Shown here: in pieces, positions 62,350-64,000 of the stretch
How positions within the stretch are numbered: position 1 is the stretch's first letter
How the letters are laid out: each line of letters starts with the position of its first letter
Assembly: GCF_963576545.1 (NCBI RefSeq)
Contig: NW_026870562.1
Location: 248,001-312,000 of the forward strand
From: Limanda limanda
Taxonomy: Eukaryota > Chordata > Actinopteri > Pleuronectiformes > Pleuronectidae
DNA length: 64,000 nt
Direction of reading: 5' to 3'
Position numbers and translations under genes: made by a program
Notes under the pieces: generated by a model
Seen by the model: the letters and a program-made list of their open reading frames with translations, nothing else
The model's database searches: none
What the model was told of the DNA's origin: nothing

Positions 62350-64000
62350 GATATTCTTGAATAACTTTTTTTGTGAAGGTCGGAGAGACTTGCAAGTAGG
62401 CTCTACCCCCACTAAATGGGGTAGCGCACATCGATCGGTACCATCCTTGAGCTTCTCCGACTTTTGGAAGGGTTAGGGTTAGGGTTAGGGATGAAAGCAC
62501 ATAGGAGAAAGAGATATTCTTGAATAACTTTTTTTGTGAAGGTCGGAAAGACTTGCAAGTAGGCTCTACCCCTACTAAATGGGGTAGCGCGCATCGATTG
62601 GTACCATCCTTGAGCTTCTCCGACTTTCGGAAGGGTTAGGGTTAGGGTTAGGGATGAAAGCACATAGGAGAAAGAGATATTCTTGAATAACTTTTTTTGT
62701 GAAGGTCGGAGAGACTTGCAAGTAGGCTCTACCCCCACTAAATGGGGTAGCGCGCATCGATCGGTACCATCCTTGAGCTTCTCCGACTTTCGGAAGGGTT
62801 AGGGTTAGGGTTAGGGATGAAAGCACATAGGAGAAAGAGATATTCTTGAATAACTTTTTTTGTGAAGGTCGGAGAGACTTGCAAGTAGGCTCTACCCCCA
62901 CTAAATGGGGTAGCGCGCATCGATCGGTACCATCCTTGAGCTTCTCCGACTTTCGGAAGGGTTAGGGTTAGGGTTAGGGATGAAAGCACATAGGAGAAAG
63001 AGATATTCTTGAATAACTTTTTTTGTGAAGGTCGGAGAGACTTGGAAAGTGGTTGCATGTGGACTAATTTGGGTCCTGCGGATCGATTGGTACCATCCCC
63101 GAGCTTGTACGACCTTCGGAAGAGGTCGACCGACGAAATTCCCCCAAATCTGAGGAGATATTCTTGAATAACTTTTTTTGTGAAGGTCGGAGAGACTTGC
63201 AAGTAGGCTCTACCCCCACTAAATGGGGTAGCGCACATCGATCGGTACCATCCTTGAGCTTCTCCGACTTTCGGAAGGGTTAGGGTTAGGGTTAGGGATG
63301 AAAGCACATAGGAGAAAGAGATATTCTTGAATAACCTTTTTTGTGAAGGTCGGAGAGACTTGCAAGTAGGCTCTACCCCCACTAAATGGGGTAGCGCGCA
63401 TCGATCGGTACCATCCTTGAGCTTCTCCGACTTTTGGAAGGGTTAGGGTTAGGGTTAGGGATGAAAGCACATAGGAGAAAGAGATATTCTTGAATAACTT
63501 TTTTTGTGAAGGTCGGAGAGACTTGGAAAGTGGTTGCATCTGGACTAATTTGGGTCCTGCGGATCGATTGGTACCATCCCCGAGCTTGTACGACCTTCGG
63601 AAGAGGTCGACCGACGAAATTCCCCCAAATCTGAGGAGATATTCTTGAATAACTTTTTTTGTGAAGGTTGGAGAGACTTGCAAGTAGGCTCTACCCCCAC
63701 TAAATGGGGTAGCGCACATCGATCGGTACCATCCTTGAGCTTCTCCGACTTTCGGAAGGGTTAGGGTTAGGGTTAGGGATGAAAGCACATAGGAGAAAGA
63801 GATATTCTTGAATAACTTTTTTTGTGAAGGTCGGAGAGACTTGCAAGTAGGCTCTACCCCCACTAAATGGGGTAGCGCGCATCGATCGGTACCATCCTTG
63901 AGCTTCTCCGACTTTTGGAAGGGTTAGGGTTAGGGTTAGGGATGAAAGCACATAGGAGAAAGAGATATTCTTGAATAACTTTTTTTGTGAAGGTCGGAGA
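62350..64000 (+). repeat. Right-hand tail of the array, 10-monomer-like order, cut by window end
   Basis: Monomers start at 62350, 62513 (A4 subtype), 62676, 62839, B 63002, 63157, 63320, B 63483, 63638, 63801 and 63964 (only 37 bp seen). With the preceding B at 62038 and short A at 62193 the order is B, a, A, A4, A, A, B, A, A, resembling 18671-20278 minus one A. It is not a continuation of the 15.5 kb unit. GGTTGGAGAG near 63668 is a private CpG transition. The array continues past the window. Confidence 0.88.

Larger units (their letters stand above)
1..64000 (+). repeat. Telomere-repeat-bearing satellite array, two monomer families (A and B)
   Basis: The window is filled end to end by direct tandem repeats in one orientation. 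Every monomer begins with GATATTCTTGAATAAC, a run of T, and GTGAAGGTCGGAGAGACTTG. About 290 are family A (163 bp, with a short TTAGGG block) and about 108 are family B (155 bp, without it); counts are by hand. A and B share roughly the first 43 bases and a middle stretch (A offsets 79-119) containing GGTACCATCC and TTCGGAAG, and differ elsewhere, so they are sister families. Neither end leaves the array. I do not recognise the satellite. Short internal TTAGGG blocks fit a subtelomeric or interstitial satellite; a pericentromeric one cannot be excluded. No interval over 20 bases lies outside the monomer pattern, so there is no room for genes. Confidence 0.97.

Noticed and set aside
1..64000. 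CRISPR array
   Set aside because: Repeats are 155-169 bp, adjacent, and there are no unique spacers between short identical repeats.
1..64000. Transposon or insertion sequence embedded in the array
   Set aside because: No terminal inverted repeats, target duplications, or interruption of the monomer register were found.
1..64000. Bacterial or viral origin of the window
   Set aside because: TTAGGG-bearing monomers in long HORs are typical of eukaryotic satellites, and no microbial or viral gene is present.

Overview
The whole 64 kb window is one uninterrupted, head-to-tail tandem satellite array from a eukaryotic genome. I see no protein-coding gene, RNA gene, transposon, CRISPR array or unique single-copy sequence. 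Two related monomer families alternate on one strand. Family A is 163 bp and carries a short block of vertebrate-type telomere repeat, GGG(TTAGGG)3. Family B is 155 bp and has no telomere repeat. By hand I count about 108 B monomers and roughly 290 A monomers. A monomers come in three sizes, 157, 163 and 169 bp, set only by 2, 3 or 4 TTAGGG hexamers. TTAGGG telomeres occur in vertebrates and many other animals, many fungi, trypanosomatids and some plants (for example Asparagales), so the species cannot be named from this. One A monomer is about 47% G+C. The recurrent variants are rich in CpG transitions, which suggests a CpG-methylating genome. The G-rich strand always runs left to right, so if the array is subtelomeric the chromosome end would lie to the right.

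Layout, left to right. Bases 1-26 are the tail of a B monomer. From 27 to about 10.6 kb, 4.8 kb and 4.2 kb versions of one long unit lie in tandem; the second has lost a 1,113 bp block and gained a 481 bp block. From 10,619 to 20,278 there are six tandem copies of a 10-monomer higher-order repeat (HOR) of 1,602-1,614 bp. From 18,826 to 32,591 two 23-monomer HORs of 3,695 bp (alpha) and 3,669 bp (beta) are each present as a tandem pair. From 28,923 to 43,644 a beta+alpha unit of 7,364 bp is duplicated in tandem. From 31,330 to 62,349 a unit of about 15.51 kb is duplicated in tandem, nearly perfectly. From 62,350 to 64,000 the pattern returns to the 10-monomer type and runs off the window.

The most striking property is this nested ladder of periods (about 0.16, 1.6, 3.7, 7.4 and 15.5 kb), which lengthens from left to right. 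Rare single-base variants recur at exactly these spacings and allow the order of duplication to be read. Apparent open reading frames of up to 320 codons, nearly all on the minus strand, are by-products: A+B is 318 bp, a multiple of three, so a frame can stay open from one A-B pair to the next. All coordinates and counts were read by hand.
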